Part shown: positions 45,387-57,400 of the stretch, one piece after another
How positions within the stretch are numbered: the first letter of the stretch is position 1
Layout: every line of letters begins with the position of its first letter
Assembly: GCA_023614405.1 (NCBI GenBank)
Contig: CM042685.1
Span: 234,091,661 to 234,155,660 of the forward strand
Direction of reading: 5' to 3'
From: Avena insularis
Taxonomy: Eukaryota; Streptophyta; Magnoliopsida; Poales; Poaceae
Length of the DNA: 64,000 nt
The notes under the pieces: model-generated
Seen by the model: only the letters and a program-made list of their open reading frames with translations
What the model was told of the DNA's origin: nothing
Database searches by the model: none
Program-made: the position numbers and the translations under genes

Positions 45387-48300
45387 TCATTCTTTGGGCG
45401 CAGGAGACTTGGAGGCTGCATCATCACCAGACGGAGAATCACCCTCGACATCGGCGCTGTGATGAGACTCGGAGGAATCCTGGTTGACGCTGTCGATGAG
45501 GTTCCTGGGCACGAAGACGTCAACGTCCACCAACTCGGCAACCCTGGTGTCATAGCCCACGAGTGATGACAGGATGGCTTCGTGATCGATCTCCTTGCCG
45601 TCATCATCCACGTCGGGGATACCAGAGGTCACCGTGTCGATGTCGGCATCTTCATAGTGTGCCTTCACCATAGACAGCGCCATCCTTGCGCCAGCCCGTG
45701 CGCATGAAGCTTTCTAGCTCGTGACACGCTCGGGGTCTCGGCGCAGAATCTCCGAGTACTTCGCCATGGAGTCCGAGGCCTTGATGTAAATATGGAGGGG
45801 CTTGGCAATCTCCTTGGCTTGGGTGATGGCGGTATTGATGAAGTTGCCGGCAAGAACCATGCATTCTTTGTCAGAAGGAGGCGAGTGGGTTAAACCCATA
45901 GGAGCTGCAAATTCCGACAAGAAGCGCATGAGTTCAAAAAACTCTAAGTATCCAGATTGCAGAAATTCAAGGCGGAGGAAACTTACTGAAGATGCTGGCC
46001 TTGGCCTGCCAAACGATGTCCGCCAAGGATTCCTTCTCTTGTTGGAGGAGCTTAAACGCCTCGCTATGGCGAAGGTTTTGCTCATCAGAAGCTTGCTTCT
46101 AATCCTTTAGGATCGCAAGCTCCTCCTTCAAGCGATTGATCTCCACAGAGGCGGAATCCTGCAGGGCCTTCATGGACTCCTCGTGCATCTTCAGCATCTC
46201 CTTCCTCTCCTCCTTCAGGATCTTGTTCTCGCTGTCCAGCTGCTGGATATGCTTGGACTGCTCGACAATGTCTTTGTCCTTGGCGACATGTTCTGCAAGT
46301 CGGAGAAAACCACGTACACAGTGAGTACTCGGAGATTATGGGCACAAAAATAAGACGGAAATGCGCAAAAAGAAAACAGACTCTTGTTTTTGATGATCTG
46401 TTCCTTCAAGATGGCAGTTTTACCCTTTTCGGCTTCAAGATCTGCGCGCATCTTCTGATACTTGTCGTTGGCCATGCCCCTCCGAGCATTCTCGTTCTGT
46501 GGAAACAAATACAAAGTTAATCGTTGTTTGGTCTGCTTGGAGCCTCTAGTCGGAGATTTTCCACCTAGATGCTCGGGGGCTACAGCGAGAGTTTTTAACT
46601 TATCAATATGCTTAGCTTTTCTTTAAGCATCTAGTCGAAGCTAATTCAGTTCTTGATTAAGAGCTTGGGGGCTACAGTGTAAAGTTTTTAGCTCAGAATT
46701 TGCTTAGATTTTCTTTAAAGCATCTAGTCGGAACTAATTCAGTTACAACTAGAAGCTTGGGGGCTACAGCATTGAAAATTATGAACACTGTGTATGCTAC
46801 TCTTAAAGCATCTAGTCGGAGTAATTCATTCCATCTAAACGCTTGGGGGCTACAGTGAGAGTTTTTTCTAACTTAGTCACTCTTAGAGCATATAGATGAA
46901 AAACCTATGGTTTTCCGTCTACATCCTCGGGGGCTACAGTGGAATACTCATATGAAATGCAAAAGGCAAAGTAAAACTTACAAGTGCAATAATCTTGAGG
47001 TTTGTAGCACTCTCGGCCAGCAGCTTGCCAAAGGAAATGCTATTTCCCCGCAAGATATCTTCTTGTCGGAGTAGCTCCTCAAGACCGCACGTCGGAGATG
47101 ACGGCACTCCTCCAGGAACCATAGTTGTGTTACTCGGTAGGAGCGTCGGGTAAACTATCTTCAGGAACTCGAAGGGTTTCTGGGGAGTAGGGGCGCCGCC
47201 TTCGGCAGAGGTACCAGCTCCCACCACCGCATTGCCTCTATCGATGACATCCTTAGCCGGAGCTTCAGCCATTTGAAGAGCAGTGCTCTCCTGCGTCGCC
47301 TGCTCGCCGACAACAGCGAGTTCGGTAGAAGCGCCAGAATCCACTTCCATGGCGGAAGAGCCTGGTGCCTCCTGTACTTGAGAGCTTGTCGGAGCAGAGG
47401 AGGGCTTGATGGCAGAAGTAGCAGGGGCGATGGCGGGGGAGGAGTCGCGATGCAGCATATCTTTGATATTTCTAGAAGCCCCAAGAGTCTTGGAGGACTT
47501 CTTGAGGCTGGTTGTGGCTTTCTTCCTGAAACGTGCAAAATGCATTAGTACAGGAATAAGACAGATAAATAAGACAATGTCGGAGAATGAGAGGCTTACA
47601 CTAGGGGGCGCTTTGGCAAAACTCCCGGTGGCTTTTCTCTTTTCCGCCTCCAGGGCGGTAGTACTCTTTTTGTTGGCTCCACCCTCCGTCTTCTTCTTCT
47701 TGCCTCCGTCGGCAGCGTCAGAGGTGGAGCTCTTCGCTTTCGTGCCAATGGGACATCGTCGTCGGACACGACCGTGACTTCCTTCATCTTTGGATCGTAG
47801 ATTTGGGCAGCCAGGTTGTCCTCATCTAGATCGCTAAGCTGTTAAGTGAGAAATCACCGTGTTAGATAAGATGACACTGGCAAGACGGAGAAACTAGAGC
47901 AATGTCATACACGGAAAATAAATACCTACCTTTGGGCACTTGCCGTCTACGTACATGTCGCAGGTGATGGTGAAGCCGCGTTTCTTATTCTTCACCTTGA
48001 CGATGTCCTTCAGACGGAGCTTGACGGAGTCGCTCGAGAAGTTATCCACGGAGATCCGGAGGGTATCCCTTCGATCAGTACTCGTGCATGAACTTCACGT
48101 GGTGCTGCATGAACCAGCACATGGCTAGGTCCAAGCCGATCAAACCCGTCTCTACGAACCACTCGATCCGCCTTATTGCGCGAGAAGCGTCGAGGTCGGA
48201 GGGAAGGGAGGCATGGGATCTCCATGTGGAAACTTCAGCGGCGGCTCCATCCACGAAGTTTGGGTACGTCACTTCTCGACCCGCCAAAGTAATGTCGGGG

Positions 48301-48965
48301 CCGTAGAAGTACATCCGCTGCCATTTTTTGCACGACTCGTGGCCGACGATGTCGGGGAACCGCCGGCCAGGTCGGATCTTGAAGCTTATGGTGCCGCAGT
48401 ACCTAAGATCCTCCCTACTGTGTCCGGCTTCACGTTTGACGGTGAAGAAGTACACGAACAAGTCTAACCTAGTCCTAATCCCTAGGTAACCCTCACAAAG
48501 TGCCGCGAAGTTGCTAAGCACTAAGATACTATTGGGGGAGAGGTTATGGGGTTGGACCTTGAAGTGGTTCAAGACGGACAGAAAGAAGTGGGAGATGGGC
48601 AGAGAAACGCCGCGTACCAGCTGAGCCTTGAGGTACACCTTTTCTCTAGCTTGGGGAGAAGGTGTCACCTCGCCGGCCGGCGCCGCCCGCCAGGCGAGCC
48701 CCTCCGTCGTGGGAAGGTAGCCTTCGGCGACCATATCCTGGATGTCGCGGCCGGTGATGTCCGAGTCGCGCCAGTCGCCCTTGTGCGAGTCTGGCTCTTC
48801 TTACAGAGGCTCTAGCGCCGCCAGGTTGTGGTCACCGCCGGTGTTTTCAATCACCGCCGATGCGGGGATGACCAGGCCCTCTGGGGGCACAACGACGGAG
48901 CTCGCCGGCTTCGTCGTGGCTTCGCTCGACGTCGCCATCGACGGGGAGGAGCTGCTGCTGGCCAT
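45387..48965 (-). pseudogene. R3 antisense accessory gene (PF04195-like), multi-exon
   Basis: Starts with a Ser-rich MASSSSSPSMATSSEA at 48965 and reads on past a TAA (48803-48801) in the same frame to 48075: MVAEGYLPTTEGLAWRA, then LVRGVSLPISHFFLSVLNHF, FAALCEGYLGIRTRLDLFVY and CKKWQRMYFYGPD, the PF04195-type domain also present in R1. Further minus-strand segments look like exons: Lys/Arg-rich 47787-47596, Ala/Ser/Pro-rich 47545-47000, coiled coil 46514-46390 (KYQKMRADLEAEKGKTAIL), a helical segment 46085-45714, and an acidic C-terminus 45683-45387 ending SKSPAPKE. A TATA-like AGATAAATAG lies upstream at 49122-49113. Function unknown; antisense to the element's own genomic RNA. Confidence 0.7.
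46530..46945 (+). repeat. Tandem repeats with polypurine-like GGGGGCTACAG motif in R3
   Basis: Four to five units of roughly 85-95 bases: GCATCTAGTCGGA...CTTGGGGGCTACAGTG...TTTCTTTAAA. The purine motif occurs at about 46574, 46668, 46758, 46845 and 46929. It lies between exon-like parts of the antisense gene and resembles the element's own polypurine tract (TCCGGGGGCTAC, 49558-49569). Confidence 0.85.
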
Positions 48966-49557
48966 GGAGGACTGGAAGGGTGCGACTGACGCAAAGAGAG
49001 GCTAGGGTTTCTTTGAGGTTTTCCGCGGAGAGCTTGAGGAGGCGTGCGGCTGGAGGAAGAAGATGATGACGCGAGATAATGGGGTAAAAAAGTGGCAAGT
49101 GTCCCACGGTTACTATTTATCTTGCTCTGCGTCAGGATTCGTGCAGCTAATCGGACGGTTGCCGCGTAGACGACGTGTTCGAGAACGTGCGCGGTAATTT
49201 TGCCACGTCTCCAACCGCTGCCGCCAACGGTTCGTATCGCTCGCACGGGAAAATCGGATATGATTGTGTTTTCTGCATGTGTGAATTACGAGGCGTCGCT
49301 GACCTAAGCCTACGTCGTCATGACTGACATGGTAGATGAGCCGTCGCATCGAAGATTCCGGCATGGACGGATTTAATCCGACTACGGAAGAGTACAATGG
49401 AAGATTCAGCATTTCTCTGACTTACAAATCAAAGACGGAGAAAAACCTTGCAGGGTTCTTTGGGAGGACTACAAGATATTGCTTGACGATTTGCCGACAT
49501 CCATCTAGACGGAGCATTCCACGTGAAGAGGCAAGACGGCGCAAGATCTCGGAGTTC

Positions 49558-49569
49558 TCCGGGGGCTAC
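49558..49569 (+). other. R3 polypurine tract
   Basis: TCCGGGGGCTAC immediately before the 3' LTR; primes plus-strand cDNA in this element class. Confidence 0.75.
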
Positions 49570-50107
49570 TATTGGGGATATGCTATATGGTATCCTCATA
49601 GCATGTCTCTTATCCGACTAACCCGGGTGGCCCATAGTCGGTAGCATGGCCTGTGGCCTGCTGGGCGGCCCAGTTAGGTGGATCCAAAAGGGAGGCCCAT
49701 GCCGGATAAAGGAAGGCTACGGTGGAGTCACCAGCGTACCCGGAGCCTTGGAGTGCAAGATACACAAGACTAGTGATAGACGGTGTAGGACTCTGTAACC
49801 TGTCCGGCTAGGACTTTTCCCTGTAACCCTAGGATCTGACGACTATATAAGTCGGGCCTATGGGAGCCTTTAGGGCACAATCTCATACACAACACAAGAT
49901 AACCTCGCACAGTGAACATATCTCTGTAACTCGGCGTATCGCCCTTATAGTGATTTATAGCAGGAGTAGGATTCCGCCACCGCCGTGGGATCTGAACCTG
50001 GGGAAGCTGTGTTACCTCGTACCCGACAACCGTCCGCCTTACCCCACGTCTCTAAACACGCACTGTGAGGACCCCTTCATGGCGTACTCGTCGGCAATAC
50101 CACGACA
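49570..50107 (+). repeat. R3 3' LTR (538 bp)
   Basis: Begins TATTGGGGATATGC (TA for the expected TG) and ends ACCACGACA. TATA box CTATATAAG at 49843-49851. Lacks the 11 bases CCTCCGGAGCC-like stretch present in the 5' LTR near 37130. Confidence 0.93.
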
Positions 50108-51056
50108 GCGAACCCGTCCGGATAGAAACTCCAGCAAGCACCGCTGCTAGCCCCATGGTGGGCGCCAACTGTCATGGTTGGTGTCACGGTAGATGCCATG
50201 GGTAGGCTTAAGTTGGGGGCCAAATGGATGCTAGAGGATATCTGGATACGGGAGGTGTGGCTTAGTCGCCACAAACGGAAGGAGGAACACAAGGCACAAG
50301 GATTTACCCTGCTTCCGGGCTCTCAAATTGAGATAACACCCCTACTGCAGCTCTATCCTACTTGGCTTTATACTTAGCTCATATCATCTTGGGCTACAAT
50401 GTGCCCCTTGAGATGTTAGAGTGATGAACTACCGGAGGAACTCTTTGGTTCTTCTCCCTTAGTACACCACCCTTGTATAGTAGAAAGGAGGCTAGACTAA
50501 ACAGTTGTTCGACCCTCACTAAGGAGGATAAAGGACCCCAGGTTTACAACGGTGGGATTCAACTTAGGGCTGACGTGGCCCTGGATCCACCAAGAACCAG
50601 GAAACCCTAGCATGGGTATCTTGATCGCCCCAATGAGAACTGAGCGATAGTATGTTGCTCTGTTAAGAAGACTGTCGCTCTGCTTTGCTCTGTTTCACCC
50701 GTGACTAGGAGAGCTATCCAAGCGCTAAACGCCATTGTTCATTGCTACAGTAGCTCCAAGATCTTCCCGGATTTCAAGGAGCGATCCCCGATGCGTTGAC
50801 CGTTGATGCTGGCATAGGGCCTTCTTCCCTACACCAACATCCATGTCAGATTAAGCCAATATGACTCGACTTTTACTTCACCTGCATAGATAGATAGGCA
50901 ACATTGTTCCGACATCTTGATGATGCCGGCTTGAGCACCCATGCCGGAACGACCCATGTCGGTCAACCTTATTCGGTCAACACAATCACGGTCCATCTCG
51001 GATTTAGTCATCCTTGATATCATGCCATGACCCTATATGGGGTCATCCCCCCAACA
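50108..51056 (-). mobile_element. R2 5' LTR, PBS and leader
   Basis: Minus strand: LTR from TGTTGGGGGGATGACC (51056) to CCATGACA (50170), 887 bp; GT; PBS TGGCGCCCACCATGGGGC (50167-50150); leader to 50108, where R3 interrupts. The leader resumes at 36949 beyond the duplicated GCGAA. ORFs within are not supported. Confidence 0.82.
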
Positions 51057-52089
51057 ATCGCTTCCTCATAATTCATAGGACTTCATCTTTTATTATCCAA
51101 TAAAAGCATGTTCATGATAAACTCATAATATCCGTTTACATATTTTATGCGAGCATGATGATCTACGAATACATAGATTTAGAGAGTAGACAGAGTTTCG
51201 TGATCCTCATCACTTGCTCTATTTCGAATAGGACTATTGCCGGCGTCGGGACTATCTTCCGATGACGCGCAACTCGTCCAACTCAAAGAGTGTTTCCAAA
51301 CATTTCATCTATCTCAACCTATCTCTATCTTGTCTTATTTTCATGAGATAAATCTCTAGAAAATTTCTAGTCATGGAACACAAGATAGATAATATACTCA
51401 CTAAACATCCTTGAGTATATTATATGAAGACGCATATATCTGTATCTTGAAATTGTGTCTCTTTATCAATACCTTGATATCAACCATGAAATCCAAACAA
51501 TAACTTTAATATTCATCTTATACAAGATTCATATAGAGGTATTTCCCATAAGGTTTTGATGATTCCTATAAACAAGAATGGAGTTCTAAAATTTCACACA
51601 ATAAGACTTTCAACAAAACTTGCTAAGAACTTAATCACAACATCGATCCAAATTTCTTTGGCAACGATATTAACACACATATAACATCACCATCGAGATC
51701 TCAACGAAATAAATCAGCAAACAATAGGTGCACCATAAAAGATATTATCCATAAAGTTGAGCAACTTTGTTCTCTTCATTATACGAATAATAATCCTTAC
51801 AATAATATGATTGATTTATCATATCCAAAAAATTACCTAATACTTAACTGCTAAATTTAAACTAATCCGATGGTAGATGTGGAAGGAGCGCCCAGACCGT
51901 GACATCTTCATGAATCAGCTCCCAATCCTTTTGATCTTCTTTAGTGTTCAGCAGCAGCGGGTCCTGTTTCGAGTTACAAATATAAATATTAGTAACCGAA
52001 CTAGTATCTACATACTCAGGGGCTACTTTGAGAACCAGAAAATACGCATCTGTTAGTATATCAAATATACATTTCTTGATAAGTCCCGC
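51057..52089. other. AT-rich stretch between R2 LTR and K2 gag
   Basis: No confident gene. Weak minus-strand similarity to a retroelement protease start (DTSSVTNI) near 52000. The left two thirds are AT-rich and may be LTR or untranslated sequence of an unresolved element. Confidence 0.35.
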
Positions 52090-52901
52090 CTTCTTGTCGG
52101 CGATGTACTTGGGACAATTCCGCTTTTAGTGACCCGTGGCTTTACAGTAGTAGCACTCAGTTTCAGCTTTAGTTCCAGACTTGTGTTTCTTAGTTGGAGA
52201 AGCATTCTCTTGCCACCTTTTTTCGAAACACCTTTCTTTCCCTTCTTCTTAAAACTAGCGTCTTACTAACCATCAACACTTGGTTCTCTTTCTTGATGTA
52301 AACTTTCGCAACCTTGAGCATTGCGAAGTTCTGGAATGGATTTCTTCATCCCTTGCATATTGAAGTTCAGCACAAAGCCATTATAGCTTGGTGGCAGGGA
52401 TTGTAGAACTCGGTCCATCTTGAGATCTTTAGGAATCTTGCTATCCAAATCCTCAAGACGTTGAATGTAGCTTGTCATCATTATGGCATGCTCACTCACC
52501 GAGCTCCCTTCCTCCATCTTATGCGTAAAGACCTTGTCGGAGATATCATATCTCTCAGCACGCGCTTTAGTCTGAAACATAGTTTTCAGCTCTTCCAACA
52601 TCTGATATGCCACGTAGTTTTCAAAACACTTCTGGAGGTCCGCTTCTATATCTTGAAGCATCCCATAGCAAACGACAATATTGTCATCAATATGCTGCTC
52701 ATGAGCGGCTTTCTCCGTGCCGGTAGCAGTAGCAGCAAGTTTTGTATCACTAAGCTTGTCCTCAACAAGATAGGTCTTCTTGTGTGCTATGAGGAGAATC
52801 CTCAAGCTACGGTGCCCGTCGTTGAAGTTTGCACCAGTCGAATTCGGGTTTTCTTTCCCTAGGAAGAGTTCTAAGTTGAAGGATTGGGAGGATCTAGCCA
52901 T
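52090..52901 (-). pseudogene. K2 copia gag, broken
   Basis: Minus-strand frame from MARSSQSFNLELF at 52901 matches copia gag (UBN2-type): NFNDGHRSLRILLIAHKKTY, LEELKTMFQTKARAERYD, HKMEEGSSVSEHAIMMTSYI, VLQSLPPSYNGFVLNFNMQG. Near 52325 a one-base shift moves the frame (the shifted frame reads AMLKVAKVYIKKENQVL). Farther down, a zinc knuckle ECYYCKATGH-stop-KRNCPK (about 52160-52114) has a stop in place of the usual Trp. No complete pol is seen before the R2 LTR. Confidence 0.85.
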
Positions 52902-54014
52902 CTACAACAAATATTCACAGAGACACTTTAGACTTTGTACAAGATTGATAGTTCAATTTAATCTAGTGATTAATCCTATGAATACCCACTCAAAACAATA
53001 TCTCTCGGTTGTTCTAGTGGCAACACGATCCAAAATCACTATGCCATGACCGATCGTCACGTGCCATGACACAGCTTCAAAGGTAGACACATCATCGTCA
53101 ATCACAACACCATGTGATTCGTGTTTGACCTTTCGGTCCTTGTGATCCAAGACCATATCTGCATATGCTAACCTTGTCAAGAGAACCTAAATATTTTGCA
53201 TGTACTCGATGAGCTGATTATAGTCTAATACCCGTTGTATGTGAACGCATGAGTCCATCACACCCGATCATTATGTGGTGCTTAGAAACGTCAAACTATC
53301 ATACGGTGCATATTTAGAGGATCACGCTACCTTAATATTTTGTGAGGATCATCTTATAATGCTATCGAAAAAATTAAGCAAAATAAGGTGCACACACAAC
53401 AAAATATATACGAAGTATATGTGATATGGTATAGCCCTTCACGTCATGATCTCCATCGTGGCATGCCGGCACGACCTCCATGTTCTAGGCGCCACGGTCT
53501 TTGGCTCCCGTACATAATGTACTCCGGTATAAGACAAAACATGATTAGCTTATGTATGCAATGCAAATAACTTTACTATACTATAGCACGGGTGCCCCTA
53601 CAAAATTAAGTTAGACGTTCCTCTACTTAATTGAACAAGTTCTACGTGGCTTCTATGGAAAACATCTTTAGATTGCACATCTACTTACGTAAAGCCTCAA
53701 CGAGAATCCGCTAGTTGCTTATTAACCGTTCCGAGGTGTTCAATGGAGTAAGACGACAATCGTCTCAAACCATTAACTTGTTCACATAACCGTGAGCCCC
53801 ATGTAAACTTCTCCGAAGAGATCTATAGGCTTATTTGTGCAACTCCGTTTTCACTATGAGGCTGACACTCGTAAATCACATACATGGCGTATAGCCGCAT
53901 GTCTTGTGAAACCGGTCTCACATAAGCATATGCGTGAAGTCGATCCGAGCCAGCTTCGATTCCGCTATGCCGCAAAAACAAGAATTGAACAAAGAAGTAG
54001 CAAGCAAGAAGATC
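52902..54014. other. K2 upstream region, leader/LTR-like, unresolved
   Basis: No supported gene. Position upstream of gag suggests leader and LTR of K2, and blocks such as GGATCACGCTACCTTAATAT look familiar from Triticeae copia leaders, but LTR ends and PBS could not be identified. Ends at the CACTA terminus. Confidence 0.35.
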
Positions 54015-54235
54015 CACTAGTGCAGAGAGGCCCATTGGTCCCGGTTGGTAACGGGCTTTAGTCCCGGTTATCCAACCAGGACGGGGCAATCGGGACTAAA
54101 GCCCCAACCTTTAGTCCCGGTTGCCCCACCAACCGGGACAAATGGGTGTACACGTGGCGACGTCAGAGGGGAGGGAGTGGAGCATTAGTCCCGGTTCGTA
54201 ACACGACACGAACCGGTACAAATAACCTTCTGCCG
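54015..54235 (+). repeat. C1 terminal inverted repeat and subterminal repeats
   Basis: CACTAGTGCAGAG at the end, then alternating GGTCCCGGTTGGTAACGGGC, TAGTCCCGGTTATCCAACC and inverted CGGGACTAAAGCCCC. Such repeats bind the TNPA-type protein in En/Spm-like elements. Confidence 0.85.
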
Positions 54236-54259
54236 TGACAGAGATTTGGCACATTTCTC

Positions 54260-54332
54260 TGCCGCGGCAGAGAATTCATTTGGCACATTTTGTTGCCGCG
54301 GCAGCATTTTCGTCACTTTTTGTGCCGCGGCA
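54260..54332. repeat. Three TGCCGCGGCA palindromes
   Basis: The perfect 10-base palindrome occurs at 54260-54269, 54294-54303 and 54323-54332, each preceded by TTTGGCACATTT-like or CACTTTTTG sequence and followed by GAGAAT or CATTTT. Confidence 0.9.
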
Positions 54333-54486
54333 GAGAATCCATTTAGGTTGTTTTATTGTTTATTTAGTGTTTTGCACTTATCAATGAAGGAACCGTTATA
54401 TTACACAAGATCATCATGACAATATTACATTCAATACACGGATCGAGTTCATGCACTACATACAAAAGTTGCTCTTTTTACAATCC

Positions 54487-57400
54487 CTATTGTCTATACA
54501 CAGCCGAATAATATTCCCCTTTTGGGTTTAGGACTTCTGCATCCAAGAATCCCGCCAATTCCTCCTGAATTGCTTGTACGCGATCCTTTGGCAGAAGACC
54601 ATCCCGTAGACGTTCGATCTGATTTAAAAAAAGGAGTCAGCCTATATGAATGAAACTAAACACAATTTGATTGTAATGAAAAACTATAGAAATTGTTTAC
54701 GTACGTGGAGTTGCTCTAAATTTCTGCCATTCTCATCGCACGTCTGCCGGATGAACTCGCAAACATAGTATCCACATAGATTGTTACCTGGTCCCTGCGT
54801 CAGGCACTTTACGAGAACAGAGTTCAATCAAAATAATAGTCAAGCATGATAATAATTGTATCAAAACTAGAATCAAAGAGATGCGCGGATATAGCTAGTG
54901 GTGCTTACATCTAGTGGTTGAAATGTAAGCTCCTCTTTCCAAACACCCCTAGCCTTGTTGGTGAACCGTTTCCAAGCGCTGCCCGGCGAAGAAAACGATT
55001 AAAAGAAGTTATTAATTACTTGATATCATAAAATTCACGAACGTTGCCGATATAGTGTCGTAATGATTAGAATTACCGCTGGAGAAGCATCTGCATGTCC
55101 TTCCACGTCTCAAGGGGTTTATATTTCGAGTCCATGACTAGTACACGCCCTTTGTCAAGTTGAATGATTAACAGAATATAGTGGAAGCTGCGAATGCATA
55201 ACTAGTCAATTATATACTTAACATCGAGTAAGCGAAATAGAAAGTGTATAGAAGACAATAACACTCACTCGAAGTTGTAAGGAAAAAGTATTTCCCTTCT
55301 GGTTTCTTGAAACCTTAACGCGTGTACTATATTATCCTCCGTATCCAGGGGGCTTGTTTTGAGATTAGCTTCATGAACCCAATATGGGTCAATGAAGCCA
55401 ATGTCACAGATTTGTCCTCTGCTGCATTCGAGAATCTTCATTCTGCATATTACAGTATGATTATATACATGCAATAAACAAGGTGAGATAGCTGGAGACT
55501 ATATTAATTACAGAATTAGTACTTATAGACAATAGGCACTGATGATCAATTTGTCCAAGGCGTCTTGATTGAGTAATTGAAATAGTTCATCAAATTCAAT
55601 GGATATCATGTCATCCTTTTCTTTCCCATGATGCTTTTTTGTAACCCTCAGCACTATCCAGTTAGCCCCGGCCTTTGTCGCATGCATGTACCAGTTATGC
55701 AATCTTCTCATTTTTGTTGGAATATTATTTACCTCCTCAGGTTTGACGAGAGGTTTGCCGTACTGGTATTTGTATGCTACTTCACTCACGGGGAAGTACT
55801 CTAACTGGGATAAGTACTGGGCAATACTCATACCTTGAGCAGCGGCTTCTCAGATATGCAACTACCTACGGATCATATCGCTCTTCGCCCCATATTTGCT
55901 TGACCCACATTGGTTTGGGAAATCACCTTGAGAGGGGCGCAAGACTGTTTTGCTTGTTCTCCGAGCTGGGCAACAGATTTCGCTTGCATCAAGATCTTGA
56001 TCTTGAGGCTTTTGTGCCGCATGTGACTTGAGAATAGAACGCTCATAGTCGATGACAGCTTTGGCTCGAGTTGATGAAGAGTCTTTAGCATTTTCAACAC
56101 TTTGGCTTTTTCTTCTTTGGTCTGGGGAACTGGCTCTTCGGCCGCCTCATTAGCAGCTAAAAACGTTGTCGTTTCCGCATCAACGATCGCCGCAGTCTCC
56201 TCTTCAGTACAGTCATAAGCTCTCTTGGGAGGAACCTTTGGTACTTTTGGAAGAGGCTCTTGTTTACGTTTCGGCGATCGCTTACCACGACGCAGAGTAG
56301 CGGTACGCTTACGCTTTTTATCCTGAGGCGCCGGCGATGGCTGCGCCGGAGATTGGTGAGGTGACGGAGCCGGGTGAGGCGACAAAGACGGCTGCCGCGG
56401 CGGCGACGATCTCGCTGGAGGGGTGAGGCGGCGGCGAAGATGGCCTTGGCGTGTGATTTCGAAGAACGATACATTCCTTCGGCCATAGAATGGTGACGTT
56501 TGTTGCGTCTCCCAGTACAGTCACATCCCCTTCACCTGCAGGGTAGTCAAGATCCAAAACTTCAAAGGTGGGCATGATTTCATCCACCCCGACAACAGCG
56601 TAGCCCTCTGGAACCGGACGACAGTGGTAAGTTGGTGTGGGTCCAATTGGTAAGGCATAGCCGACCGCCACCTTCATTGATATGTTCACAACTTTGACAT
56701 GTACCTCGCAGTGTGTCATCTCTGTGATATCATCCACTGGGTAGCCAACAGGAGCCATCGTCGGCGCACCATCGTCATCGCCATTGTCATCACCCGGGAC
56801 CTCGGTGGAAGCCACACTGCTTTTTTGATTATTCGATAGGCCGGTAGCATCGAATGCAGTGTGCTGCTGAGATGGGCCGGTAGTACTTTGCTCTTTAAGT
56901 GCGTTAATTTCATCTTGTTGTTGCTTTATTCGTTCTTCAATTATACGCGTTCGCTCTTTCTGACTATCTGCTTCAACTTCCGCCCTGTCCTTTCTCCTCT
57001 GACGGCTTCTATCAGGATATTTCTTCCTCTCTTCGGGAAACCCAGTCCTCCATGGTTGGGAGCCTCTTGTGCCTCGTGTTCGTCCATCATGTTCCTTATT
57101 TCCAAGGGCGAGTGTGAGCTCATCATTCTCTCTATCGGGAATGAAGTCCCCATCTTTAACAGCCTTTACTGCTTTTCTCATCCTCTCGATTGGCAAGGGT
57201 CTTCTTTATGTCGTATGTTATATATACACATCCTTCCGAGTCCAACGTGCCCCATGCCCGTAAAACCAATTCCTTGCACGTTCTACCCAATCGTCTCTCT
57301 GGGGTGATCTTTTAGCACGCAGCTCATTCTCAAGTTTCTCCCACTTAGGAATGCCAGTACAGACACCTTGCCCCATAGTATGGTGATACTTCTTGTTAGC

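Larger units (their letters stand above)
36955..50107 (+). mobile_element. R3: complete Tat-lineage gypsy retrotransposon (13.15 kb)
   Basis: 5' LTR 36955-37501, PBS 37504-37521, gag and pol to 44873, antisense accessory gene 48965-45250, polypurine tract near 49560-49569 and 3' LTR 49570-50107. Flanked by a perfect GCGAA duplication (36950-36954 and 50108-50112). Inserted in R2, opposite in direction, within 40 bases of R2's PBS. The two LTRs differ at roughly three dozen places by eye, plus an 11-base indel, so the insertion is not recent. Confidence 0.95.

Noticed and set aside
53388..54061. ORFs at 53388-53570, 53823-54089 and 53837-54061
   Set aside because: No motif; the latter two run across the CACTA terminus at 54015.
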